A stretch of DNA of 64,000 nucleotides from Hyphococcus sp. Its GTDB lineage: Bacteria > Pseudomonadota > Alphaproteobacteria > Caulobacterales > Parvularculaceae. Of the stretch, positions 52,624 to 61,209 are shown one piece after another. The notes under the pieces are model-generated. The model was not told the origin of the DNA, searched no databases, and worked only from the letters and a program-made list of their open reading frames with translations. The stretch is from NCBI GenBank assembly GCA_021776245.1, contig JAJFGF010000048.1, forward strand, positions 62,001-126,000, written 5' to 3'. Position numbers and translations under genes: made by a program. How positions within the stretch are numbered: the first letter of the stretch is position 1; the number at the start of each line of letters is the position of its first letter.

Positions 52624-53133
52624 ATGGACGATCTCCAAACTCAGTTTGCCGATCAGATCCGCATTAACACCGCATTCGAGCAAATGATCGTTTCGGTATT
52701 GATCGGCGCCAGTTTTTGCGGCGTCGTTTTTTTTGTTGTGAGTGCGTTTTACACAGTTCTGGGCGGCTATGGCTGGCTGGAATTTATTGTCGGCGACTTT
52801 GTCAATGCGCTTCTCTACGCCTTTGTGATTTTCCTTGCAGGTTTTCTTGCTGCAGCGATTGTAGCGGCGCCGCTTTTTGTTGCGCTGGAAAAAATTCCCT
52901 ACCGGCATATGTGGCCCTATGTCATCGCAGCACTGGCTTTTGAGTTTGTACTTTATGTTCTGTTCTTCAGAAGCTTTGCCAGTGCAGGAGGAAGCTCGGG
53001 CCTGTTTTTCCTGCCGATGTTTGCGCCAGGCGTAATTGTGTCGGTGATATTCGGGTTTCGCATGCGGCCTTTCTGGCGCGCTGTAGCGCAGACGGAGCAA
53101 GCGGCGACGGATCATCATCAGCGATTGCATTAA
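52624..53133 (+). CDS. Four-helix membrane protein of unknown function
   Basis: A 169-residue protein with four hydrophobic segments (MIVSVLIGASFCGVVFFVVSAF; ALLYAFVIFLAGFLAAAIVAAP; YVIAALAFEFVLYVLFF; FFLPMFAPGVIVSVIFGF). GAGGGGCGC upstream of the ATG. No recognised domain. It lies between nuoG and the GIN-domain pair and is probably an inserted accessory gene. Confidence 0.6.
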   Translation: MDDLQTQFADQIRINTAFEQMIVSVLIGASFCGVVFFVVSAFYTVLGGYGWLEFIVGDFVNALLYAFVIFLAGFLAAAIVAAPLFVALEKIPYRHMWPYVIAALAFEFVLYVLFFRSFASAGGSSGLFFLPMFAPGVIVSVIFGFRMRPFWRAVAQTEQAATDHHQRLH

Positions 53134-53245
53134 GCTAACGCCCATGTTGGCGCGACTTTCGACCGGGCGCCGGGACTTTGCGACAGGCCGATCTTCACTC
53201 TCTTGAGCTTGCTTGCTACATTCGTCGCACAAAAAGGAGGGAACC

Positions 53246-53926
53246 ATGAAAAGACTTGCAGGCATTTCCATAAAAACAATGACCGTTGCCGCCGTGGCAT
53301 TCGGAATCGCCACAACTGCTGCGGCTAGAGACAGCGACAAGATTACCCGCAATCTCGATTTATCCGGATTTGATCGCATCGAAATTTCCGGCGTGTATGA
53401 ATTAAACGTAAGTGTCGGATCCGATTATTCGATTGAACTTTCCGGACCAGAATATGAGATGCAAAGAGTTGAGGCATCCGTCAAAAACGGCGTTTTGGTG
53501 CTTGACCGGCGTGATCGCAAACGCGGCGAAAAACGCCGGCGCTGGAATGAAAATCGTGAAGGCATTGATGCGGTGATTACACTGCCGAGCCTCATTGGGT
53601 TTGAAGTGTCAGGCGTCGTTGACGGAAAAATTACCGGCGTTGATTCAGATCGCTTCGATCTCGACATTTCGGGCGTTGGCGATGTGGAAATTGACGGTGA
53701 ATGCGGAACGCTCGACGCAGATGTGTCCGGTGTCGGCGATCTCGACGCGGAAGGATTACAATGCAGGGTCGTCTTGGTTGAGGTGTCCGGCGTTGGCAGC
53801 GCCAGCGTCTACGCCAGCGAAGACGTTGACGCGAAGGTTTCAGGAATGGGCGATATCGATGTCTATGGATCACCGGAAAAAGTGCGCAAGGAAAACAGCA
53901 TGTTTGCCGATATTACGGTGCACTAG
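53246..53926 (+). CDS. GIN-domain (DUF2807) secreted protein 1
   Basis: A 226-residue secreted protein with signal peptide MKRLAGISIKTMTVAAVAFG..AAARDS. The rest is the DUF2807 parallel beta-helix-like fold: FDRIEISGVYELNVSVG at the start, EVSGVVDGKITG, then SGVGDVEIDGECG, DVSGVGDLDAEG and VSGVGSASVYASEDVDAKVSGMG. AAGGAGG five bases before the ATG at 53246 fixes the start. It probably works in the periplasm or at the surface; function is unknown. Confidence 0.85.
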   Translation: MKRLAGISIKTMTVAAVAFGIATTAAARDSDKITRNLDLSGFDRIEISGVYELNVSVGSDYSIELSGPEYEMQRVEASVKNGVLVLDRRDRKRGEKRRRWNENREGIDAVITLPSLIGFEVSGVVDGKITGVDSDRFDLDISGVGDVEIDGECGTLDADVSGVGDLDAEGLQCRVVLVEVSGVGSASVYASEDVDAKVSGMGDIDVYGSPEKVRKENSMFADITVH

Positions 53927-53944
53927 CGAAACAGCAGGAAATAA

Positions 53945-53969
53945 TGCGCCGGTCGTCGCGACCGGCGCA
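53945..53969. terminator. Perfect 11-bp hairpin after GIN protein 1
   Basis: TGCGCCGGTCG and CGACCGGCGCA pair perfectly around TCG. It is followed by GAAAATTGTTC, a weak T tract, so it may be a terminator or a 3' stability hairpin. The rest of 53970-54227 holds no gene. Confidence 0.55.
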
Positions 53970-54227
53970 GAAAATTGTTCGCTAAATTTCGCCGGATTGT
54001 GCTATTGCGGCGCTAAATGACGAGGTCGCTGGTGCTGTCATTTAGAGATGACCCAACTTTTGCATTTACGCAGCGGCCCGTGAGCCCAGTTGCCGCAAAG
54101 CGCCGCATCTTCTAAGCCGCTCAAAGTAAACCGGATTCCGCCAAGCGCGCGCATTTTGCGACAAGCGGCATTTCACAAATTCAAACCACGCGCTATCGTC
54201 CCCACAGGGTAATACGGGAGGCGACCC

Positions 54228-54920
54228 ATGAAATTTTTCTTGGGGCTAATAATTGGTTTGTTCTTGGCAGTCGGCATTGCTGCTGCTGCGGCCTATATGG
54301 CTTTTGGCGAGCTTGGTGATTTCGGTGAGCGCGATAGAAGCAAGGACATCACCCAGCAATATGATTTTGTCGATTTCGACAAGATCGATATTGGCGGCGT
54401 TTATGAAATTGACGTGACCGTTGGCGGTGACTTCTCCGTTGAAATTTCCGGCTCGCCGGAAGAAATGGAGCGGGTCGAAGCCGCCGTTGAAAATGGCGAA
54501 CTCGTGCTGGGTGAGGAACGTCAGTTGCGCGGCAAGGGCCGCTGGCGCAATCGCGGCCTGACGGCGGTAATATCGATGCCGTCTCTGACGGCGATCGACG
54601 TCGCTGGCGTCGTCGATGGCGACGTCACAGGCATCAGCGCTGATCAATTTGACGCGGATCTTTCCGGCGTCGGCGATCTCGATCTTGAAGGCAGTTGCGG
54701 CAGCCTTAACGTCCATGTTTCCGGCGTTGGCGATCTCAACGCCCGCAATCTTGAATGTGAAAATGTCGAGGTCAGCGTATCCGGGGTTGGCGACGCCAGC
54801 ATTTACGCCAGCCAGTCGGTTGACGCCTCGGTGAGCGGTATTGGGTCGATTTCGATCTATGGTTCGCCGTCGGTCGTTGAGAAGAATGGCGGGTTCTTGT
54901 CGAGCATCGACGTCAAATAG
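54228..54920 (+). CDS. GIN-domain (DUF2807) protein 2, paralog of the preceding gene
   Basis: A 230-residue protein with an N-terminal hydrophobic signal/anchor (FFLGLIIGLFLAVGIAAAAAY) and a DUF2807 domain like GIN protein 1: FDKIDIGGVYEIDVTVGGDF, VAGVVDGDVTG, DLSGVGDLDLEGSCG, HVSGVGDLNARN, VSGVGDASIYASQSVDASVSGIG. GGGAGG lies before the ATG. Tandem duplication is likely; the first copy has a cleavable signal and this one a longer hydrophobic start. Both are inserted between nuoG and nuoH. Confidence 0.85.
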   Translation: MKFFLGLIIGLFLAVGIAAAAAYMAFGELGDFGERDRSKDITQQYDFVDFDKIDIGGVYEIDVTVGGDFSVEISGSPEEMERVEAAVENGELVLGEERQLRGKGRWRNRGLTAVISMPSLTAIDVAGVVDGDVTGISADQFDADLSGVGDLDLEGSCGSLNVHVSGVGDLNARNLECENVEVSVSGVGDASIYASQSVDASVSGIGSISIYGSPSVVEKNGGFLSSIDVK

Positions 54921-55025
54921 AGCCGGACCCCATCTCATTCAGTCGCAAATTTTTGCAAAATTGCGACCGAATGGCCCGCCTTGACCCCGTGACTAGCGGG
55001 GCAATCCGCATTATGACGCGGGCCT

Positions 55026-56093
55026 ATGGAAGCGATTTGGAAATATGTAGCAACCCGCGACCCCTCGGACCCGGTCCAGTGGGTGGTCGGAACCGGCGCG
55101 CAAACCCTTGCGCTGATGGTGGCGCTCCTCGTGGCGCTGGCGTTCATACTTTTGTTTGACCGCAAGGTCTGGGCGGCGGTGCAAATGCGCAAAGGGCCGA
55201 ATGTCGTCGGGCCGTTTGGCTTGCTGCAGTCCTTTGCAGACTTTTTCAAATTTGTTTTTAAGGAAATCATCATCCCGGCGGGCGCGGACCGGACAGTTTT
55301 TATTCTCGCGCCGCTGGTTTCTTTCGTACTCGCTTTTATCGGATGGGCGGTCGTGCCGGTGGGACCGGGCATGGTTGTCGCCGATATCAATGTCGGCATT
55401 CTTTACCTTTTCGCGATTTCCTCCCTGGGCGTTTATGGCATCATCATGGGCGGCTGGGCGTCGAACTCAAAATATCCGTTCCTTGGGAGTTTGCGGTCGG
55501 CGGCGCAAATGGTCTCCTATGAAGTCTCATTAGGCTTTGTGATCATTACCGTTTTGTTGCTGGTCGGTTCAGTGAACCTCAGTGATATCGTCAACAGCCA
55601 GAATCGCGGCGCAGGCATGCTCAATTGGCATTTTATTCCGCTGTTTCCGATGTTCGTGGTTTTCTTCATTTCAGCGCTCGCTGAAACCAACCGTCCGCCC
55701 TTTGACTTGCCGGAAGCAGAGTCAGAACTCGTTGCCGGTTATCAGGTTGAATATTCTTCAACGCCCTATCTTCTTTTCATGATCGGCGAATATCTCAACA
55801 TCGTCTTGATGTGCGCCATGTTGACGATCCTGTTTTTCGGCGGCTGGTATTCGCCGTTTGATCATCCGATATTGAACGCTGTTCCGCTGTTCTGGTTCGG
55901 AGCCAAAGTGATTTTCTTTTTCTTCCTTTTCGCCATGGTGAAGGCGATCGTGCCGCGTTACCGTTATGATCAGCTGATGCGTATTGGCTGGAAGATTTTT
56001 CTGCCGCTGTCCCTGTTCTGGGTCGTCCTGGTCGCGGGGATGTTGATATTGTTCCCGGACCTGGCGGACTGGTTCCAGAGCTGGAGGGTCTAA
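55026..56093 (+). CDS. nuoH: NADH-quinone oxidoreductase subunit H
   Basis: A 355-residue membrane subunit that forms the quinone entry channel. It shows [56 protein letters not shown] and [11 protein letters not shown], all strongly conserved. The start ATG follows the GIN gene by ~105 bases. Confidence 0.97.
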   Translation: MEAIWKYVATRDPSDPVQWVVGTGAQTLALMVALLVALAFILLFDRKVWAAVQMRKGPNVVGPFGLLQSFADFFKFVFKEIIIPAGADRTVFILAPLVSFVLAFIGWAVVPVGPGMVVADINVGILYLFAISSLGVYGIIMGGWASNSKYPFLGSLRSAAQMVSYEVSLGFVIITVLLLVGSVNLSDIVNSQNRGAGMLNWHFIPLFPMFVVFFISALAETNRPPFDLPEAESELVAGYQVEYSSTPYLLFMIGEYLNIVLMCAMLTILFFGGWYSPFDHPILNAVPLFWFGAKVIFFFFLFAMVKAIVPRYRYDQLMRIGWKIFLPLSLFWVVLVAGMLILFPDLADWFQSWRV

Positions 56094-56097
56094 ACTC

Positions 56098-56586
56098 ATG
56101 TCCCGTGTTGTTCAGGCGCTGAACGGTTTTCTTTTTAAAGACTTTCTCGGCGCCTTCTGGCTCGCCCTGAAATATTATATGCGGCCCAAGGCGACGGTGA
56201 ATTATCCTTTCGAAAAAGGACCACTATCCCCCCGCTTTCGCGGCGAGCATGCGCTGCGGCGCTATCCTAGTGGCGAGGAACGCTGCATCGCATGCAAACT
56301 TTGTGAGGCAATTTGCCCGGCCCAGGCGATCACTATTGAGGCGGAACCCCGCGACGACGGTTCACGTCGCACGACGCGCTATGACATCGACATGACCAAA
56401 TGCATTTATTGCGGGTTCTGTGAGGAAGCCTGTCCTGTTGACGCGATTGTCGAAGGTCCGAATTTTGAATTCGCCACCGAGACCCGCGAAGAGCTTTTCT
56501 ATGACAAGGATCGGCTGCTCGCTAATGGCGATCGTTGGGAACGCGAGATTGCAAAAAATCTCGAGCTCGACGCGCCCTATCGGTAG
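56098..56586 (+). CDS. nuoI: NADH-quinone oxidoreductase subunit I
   Basis: A 162-residue ferredoxin-like subunit with two [4Fe-4S] clusters, N6a and N6b: [16 protein letters not shown] and [35 protein letters not shown] precedes them. It is the last gene of this nuo block; the following gene is on the opposite strand. Confidence 0.97.
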   Translation: MSRVVQALNGFLFKDFLGAFWLALKYYMRPKATVNYPFEKGPLSPRFRGEHALRRYPSGEERCIACKLCEAICPAQAITIEAEPRDDGSRRTTRYDIDMTKCIYCGFCEEACPVDAIVEGPNFEFATETREELFYDKDRLLANGDRWEREIAKNLELDAPYR

Positions 56587-56597
56587 GTCTGCGCCAC

Positions 56598-58331
56598 TCA
56601 ATCAACCACTGTCAGTTTCGATTGTGCAGCGACAAAAACTGTCAGCAACAGTGCGCGGTTTTTTACGGTGTTGATCCCGGCGATCTCGCCGATGGAGCGC
56701 GGCTCCATCCCTGTCGCAATTACTTCCGCGTTGAAGCTTTCCCATTCGCTTTGATCAATAAACGCAACGCTGCAGTCCGGGCTTTCGGCCAGATGCGTTG
56801 CGGCATTGGCGCCGGTAGCGGCAAGATAAGTTTTTGTGCCATTGTAGAAAACATTGCTCGGCTCGCGATAGCCCGCCGTCACGACATCTATGGTTGAACA
56901 TCCCTTAAGCCCGCTAACCAATTGCGCCATCTGCTGAGACGGCCAAAGCGGCGTAACGCGCGGCGCCGCAAAACCGAACAACAGGGCATGAAACGTCATT
57001 GCGCTTAGAATAAATGCGAGAACACGCGGCGCGGTTGGCTGCAATGCAAACCAAACGCCAAGCGCGACCGTCGCAATGCCGGCAGCGGCCGCAGCGAGCG
57101 TCGCAAGCGGCATCGCGCCCATCAGTTGTTGCGCGCCATAGGCCGCCAGACCGGCGGCAATGAGGCCAATGACGACAAACACAACGATTGAGGCCCAATG
57201 CACGCGCCGCACCCATTGATGGGTGAGCAGCGCGCTGGCGTCGCGCACCGCTAACCCGGCGAGGATCGCAATCGCCGGATAAACCGGCAGCACATAATGC
57301 GGTAGTTTGGTGCCGATGAGTTCAAATATGATCCAGCCAGGCAAGATCCAGGCGGCAAGGAATGCAACATGATCTGTCTTGCGGTTAAGCCATGCATAAC
57401 CGCCATACAATCCGGCCAGGATGGCGCCGGGCCAGTAAACGCCCATGAAAAGAGCGAGATGATAGCCCGGCGGCCCGCCATGCGAATCGTCTGCCTTGTT
57501 CACCTTGCCAAGCAGCGCGTGGCCGATCGAGTCTTCCAGAAACGCGCCGCCGGTCATTACCGTAATTGCAATGACCCAGGGCAGGGCGATCAATGCCGTC
57601 ACCAACAGGCCTTTCACGAGATGCAAATGATGAAGCCATGCGCGCTCTTTTTTCACAAAGACCAGTGCGGCGATTGTCGCCGCCGACACCATCGCAATGA
57701 TTGGCCCCTTGATCATCAACGCAACGCCATGAGCCGCCCAGAACAATGCGGGTTTGCCGAAAAATTTAAGCTTTGGCCTATTGCCTGCACGCACCAGCAG
57801 AAAGAGCATGGCTTGGGCGATGACAGCCGCCGCAAGCAGCATCGCGTCAGTTTTTGCCGTCCGCGCTTCGATCTGCATGACAAAGCTGGCGGCGAGAAAG
57901 AGACCCGCCATGAGCCCGACGCTCGCGCCGCCAATGCGCGCGCCGAGCCAGGCAGTTCCGGCGACCGCGATCAACGCGCCCAACAGCGACGGCAGCCGAT
58001 AGGCCGCGATGGGGGCGTCTGTTCCGCCGAAGATGGCGGCGCTGGCCGCCTGCATCCAATATATTCCAGCAGGCTTTACGTGACGCGGCGCCTCTTGAAA
58101 GCGGATGTCGATAAAATCGCCCGTCTCCAGCATTTGTTTTGATGCTTGCGCATAGCGCGCCTCGTCGCGATCCATGACCGGAACCGACGTGATGCCTGAG
58201 CCCAACATCACAAGACAGATCAACAAAAGCGCCCCCCACGCTCTGCGGCCGAGAGTTTTCGAGTCCGCCGCCGGGACGAACCAGGACCACAGGCGCGATA
58301 ACGCGCCTTCGCCGTCACCCGGCATCGTCAT
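56598..58331 (-). CDS. ArnT/PMT-like glycosyltransferase (GT83 family)
   Basis: A 577-residue membrane glycosyltransferase. The hallmark opening PVMDRDEARYAQASKQMLETGDFIDIRF and RHVKPAGIYWMQAASA is the ArnT-type catalytic loop region. About eleven hydrophobic helices follow. It uses a polyprenyl-phosphate sugar donor to modify lipid A or another envelope glycan. It is convergent with nuoI (11-base gap) and overlaps the GT2 gene by 17 bases, so those two are co-expressed on the minus strand. Confidence 0.85.
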   Translation of the reverse strand: MTMPGDGEGALSRLWSWFVPAADSKTLGRRAWGALLLICLVMLGSGITSVPVMDRDEARYAQASKQMLETGDFIDIRFQEAPRHVKPAGIYWMQAASAAIFGGTDAPIAAYRLPSLLGALIAVAGTAWLGARIGGASVGLMAGLFLAASFVMQIEARTAKTDAMLLAAAVIAQAMLFLLVRAGNRPKLKFFGKPALFWAAHGVALMIKGPIIAMVSAATIAALVFVKKERAWLHHLHLVKGLLVTALIALPWVIAITVMTGGAFLEDSIGHALLGKVNKADDSHGGPPGYHLALFMGVYWPGAILAGLYGGYAWLNRKTDHVAFLAAWILPGWIIFELIGTKLPHYVLPVYPAIAILAGLAVRDASALLTHQWVRRVHWASIVVFVVIGLIAAGLAAYGAQQLMGAMPLATLAAAAAGIATVALGVWFALQPTAPRVLAFILSAMTFHALLFGFAAPRVTPLWPSQQMAQLVSGLKGCSTIDVVTAGYREPSNVFYNGTKTYLAATGANAATHLAESPDCSVAFIDQSEWESFNAEVIATGMEPRSIGEIAGINTVKNRALLLTVFVAAQSKLTVVD

Positions 58332-59079
58332 TTTCCCGGCGCATATATTCCGCGCGGATAAAATCCGCAGACGGAATATGGGTTCGGCGCATCAGCCAGA
58401 TGACCCCCATCAAATCAAAAAAACCAGCAGTCGCCCGGCCAATATTGGAATATTTTGATTGCCCCGCATCGCGCGGGCGGTCATTGACCGGTACATTCAC
58501 AACGTCATAGCCGAGATGGTTTACCAGCGCTGGCAGGAAACGATGGAGCGCATCAAAAAACGGTAACGCCAAAAACACATCGCGGGAGATCAATTTGAGG
58601 CCGCATGCAGTATCTGGACAATCGTCATTCAATAGCGTGCGCCGCAAACCATTGGCAAAGCGCGACGCCCATTTTCGCGACCTGCCATCATGGCGCGATT
58701 TGCGATTGCCCGCGACAAGGCCGACGCGCTGGACTTTCGCCAGGTCAATTTCTTTCGCCATCTCGATGAGATAAGCGGGATCGTTCTGTCCGTCCCCGTC
58801 CATCATGGCGATCCAGCGCCCCCGCGCTGCAAGCGCGCCAGTGCGCAGCGCCGAACTTTTGCCGGCGCGGTCGGGATGGCGAATGACGCGGCATTGTCCA
58901 AGTGCTGCCGCGGTTTTTTCAGCGACTTCCGCCAGACCGTCCTCGCTGCCGTCATCGACGACGATCATTTCAATGGGCAGAACGGCGCCGATGATTTCAT
59001 GCGCCTCGCGCATAACATTCTCAATCAACGCCGCCTCATTATAGGCGGGAATGATAATTGAGAGCATGGATTGTGACAA
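58315..59079 (-). CDS. GT2 polyprenyl-phosphate sugar synthase (DPMS-like)
   Basis: A 254-residue family 2 glycosyltransferase: MLSIIIPAYNEAALIENV, MIVVDDGSEDG, IAMMDGDGQNDPA (DXD-type motif), and GQSKYSNIGRAT, typical of dolichyl/undecaprenyl-phosphate sugar synthases. It lacks C-terminal membrane helices. TTG at 59079 has GGAG eight bases upstream; an ATG at 59067 is the alternative. It probably supplies the lipid-linked sugar to the overlapping ArnT-like enzyme. Confidence 0.85.
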   Translation of the reverse strand: MSQSMLSIIIPAYNEAALIENVMREAHEIIGAVLPIEMIVVDDGSEDGLAEVAEKTAAALGQCRVIRHPDRAGKSSALRTGALAARGRWIAMMDGDGQNDPAYLIEMAKEIDLAKVQRVGLVAGNRKSRHDGRSRKWASRFANGLRRTLLNDDCPDTACGLKLISRDVFLALPFFDALHRFLPALVNHLGYDVVNVPVNDRPRDAGQSKYSNIGRATAGFFDLMGVIWLMRRTHIPSADFIRAEYMRRENDDAG

Positions 59080-59169
59080 AGGAACCGCTCCGGTCTCTTG
59101 ATCCGCCCTGGCGGAAAGCGAAATTCGTTTATTCAGGTTTTCCGGTTGCGTGTCACGTTCGCACGCCGC

Positions 59170-59985
59170 CTATATCCGTTCCGCAATGATTTCCATCACC
59201 AGCGGCGTAGTCATCACAGTATTCGGGTCGGCCTCGGCCGCTGCGAATTCGCGCACCACGTCATTGGCCCATTCTTCGGTAACGATGCCTGAGCGGGCAA
59301 GGTCGTAGGCGTGATTGGGGATAAATGTGCCCGGCCAGCGCCAGACATAGTTGTCGGGGCGCACGGCGTGGATGATCGGGCGGGCATCCTTCAGCCGCAA
59401 ACCGGATTTTGGCAGCATCGGCAAGAGCTGCACGGCAATGTCCGGTTCGCCGCCGCTCGAGCGCCATTCACGAATTGCAACCTCGACAAAATCGCTCAAC
59501 GCCGCGCGTTGCGGTGCCCAGTTGAGAGTGCCCCAATCCATATATTCATGAATAATAATAACGCCGCCCGGACGCAGCGCCGCACTGAGCTTTTTCAAGA
59601 CGGCAATCGGATCGCTGACAAACGCAAAAACCCAGCGAATCCAGACCGCGTCAACGCCGTCAACAGGGATTTCATCAGTCACAAGATCGGCGATATGGGT
59701 TTCGATATTGGCAAGACCCCGCGCGCGCGCGGCGCCATTGAGCGCCTCCAAAAAGCGCTCAGATCGCTCAAGGGCAAAGACTTTGCCGTCCTCTTCGACA
59801 ATTTCCGCCAGATCAAGGCTTGCATAGCCGGGGCCGGCGCCGGCGTCGATGACGGTTGAGCCGGTCGTGACGCCGGCGCGCCGCCAGGCGTCAAGGACAT
59901 GAGGCCGCCAGGCCCGATGTTGAACGCCCAGCCTGCGAATTTCCTGATCATGGGTGCCGAGATAGTAACTGCGATCCTGGCTCAT
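59170..59985 (-). CDS. Class I SAM-dependent methyltransferase (UbiE-like)
   Basis: A 271-residue methyltransferase with motif I VIDAGAGPGYASLDLAEIV, the acid FALERS, DAVWIRWVFAFVSDP and LRPGGVIIIHEYMDWGTL. GGGAGA lies before the ATG at 59985; an upstream frame from 60174 is rejected. It precedes the GT2 gene by ~90 bases. The substrate is unknown. Confidence 0.8.
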   Translation of the reverse strand: MSQDRSYYLGTHDQEIRRLGVQHRAWRPHVLDAWRRAGVTTGSTVIDAGAGPGYASLDLAEIVEEDGKVFALERSERFLEALNGAARARGLANIETHIADLVTDEIPVDGVDAVWIRWVFAFVSDPIAVLKKLSAALRPGGVIIIHEYMDWGTLNWAPQRAALSDFVEVAIREWRSSGGEPDIAVQLLPMLPKSGLRLKDARPIIHAVRPDNYVWRWPGTFIPNHAYDLARSGIVTEEWANDVVREFAAAEADPNTVMTTPLVMEIIAERI

Positions 59986-60254
59986 GGCTGTCTCCCTATG
60001 CCCCGCACAGATTTGGGCTCTTTTCGTAACCTTTTTTGCGCTCTGGCGCACCGCCGCGCCACCCGGAAGTTGAGGCGCAGCTTGCAGCGCTTCAACCCTT
60101 TGCAAACCGGGCTCAAGCGGTCTAAAAGCGCGCCGATCCGCCGCGCTCCTGAGTCGCATTGTTTTAGGGGCCAATCCTCGTCAAGCAAACGCCTTTCGGC
60201 TTCGTTTTCAACAGCCTAGCCAGGTTCAGGGACTTCGCGTAAGCGCATATCGGT

Positions 60255-60893
60255 ATGTCAATCGCCGCCATCGCCTTTTTTGTTTTTGCCGCTGCCGTGA
60301 TCGCCTCTGCGCTGATGGTCGTGGCGTCGAAGAATCCTGTGCATTCGGTGCTGTTCCTGATCACGGCTTTCATCTCGGCTGCGGGACTTTTTGTGCTGAT
60401 GGGCGCTGAATATCTCGCGATGGTGCTGGTCGTCGTTTACGTCGGCGCCGTCGCAGTCCTCTTTTTGTTCGTTGTGATGATGCTCGACGTCGACTTCGTT
60501 GAGTTGAAACAAGGGTTTCTGCAATACCTGCCGGTTGCCGGCGTCCTCGCGACAATTGTGGTTGTTGAATTAATTATGGTGGTGGCGGTCTGGACGGCGC
60601 CGTCCGACGCCGAGTTCGCGCGCGCGCACCCGGCGCCCACGGCGGCTGAAACAATTACCGATCCGAATGGCCCAACCAACATCGAGGCGCTTGGGCTCAT
60701 CCTTTACACCGATTACATCCACTATTTTCAGATTGCCGGGATCGTGCTGCTGGTTGCGATGATCGGCGCCATCATTCTTACATTCCGCACCCGCGAGGGC
60801 GTCAGGAGGCAGGATCCGGCAGCCCAAGTGGCGCGCAAACGCAAAGACGGCGTCGAACTGGTCGACATCAAATCAGGGCAGGGTTTGTCATAA
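60255..60893 (+). CDS. nuoJ: NADH-quinone oxidoreductase subunit J
   Basis: A 212-residue membrane subunit with about five helices. [57 protein letters not shown] is the conserved core. nuoJKLM form a tight block. The ~270-base gap upstream of this gene (59986-60254) holds no gene and probably carries the promoter for nuoJKLM, because the minus-strand genes separate it from nuoI. Confidence 0.96.
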   Translation: MSIAAIAFFVFAAAVIASALMVVASKNPVHSVLFLITAFISAAGLFVLMGAEYLAMVLVVVYVGAVAVLFLFVVMMLDVDFVELKQGFLQYLPVAGVLATIVVVELIMVVAVWTAPSDAEFARAHPAPTAAETITDPNGPTNIEALGLILYTDYIHYFQIAGIVLLVAMIGAIILTFRTREGVRRQDPAAQVARKRKDGVELVDIKSGQGLS

Positions 60894-61204
60894 TGGCCGA
60901 TATCGGACTTGGACATTATCTGACAGTTGCGGCAATCCTTTTTGCCATCGGCATGGCGGGGATTTTTATCAACCGCAAAAATGTCATCGTCATCCTGATG
61001 TCGATCGAATTGATGCTGCTCGCGGTAAACATCAATCTCGTTGCGTTCTCACAATTTCTTGGCGATCTCACCGGCCAGGTCTTCGCCTTTATGGTGCTGA
61101 CGGTGGCCGCTGCTGAAGCCGCTGTAGGTCTTGCAATTCTTGTCGCTTATTTCCGCAATCGCGGCGATATCGCCGTCGAAGACGCCAATTTGATGAAGAA
61201 CTAG
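60893..61204 (+). CDS. nuoK: NADH-quinone oxidoreductase subunit K
   Basis: A 103-residue three-helix membrane subunit. [30 protein letters not shown] carries the conserved glutamate in helix 2 and [20 protein letters not shown] the second. The ATG overlaps the nuoJ stop (TAATG). Confidence 0.97.
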   Translation: MADIGLGHYLTVAAILFAIGMAGIFINRKNVIVILMSIELMLLAVNINLVAFSQFLGDLTGQVFAFMVLTVAAAEAAVGLAILVAYFRNRGDIAVEDANLMKN

Positions 61205-61209
61205 GGTTC

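Noticed and set aside
57369-58142. 257-codon open frame antisense to the ArnT-like gene
   Set aside because: Cys/His/Arg-rich shadow of a GC-rich membrane-protein gene, without motif or start signal.
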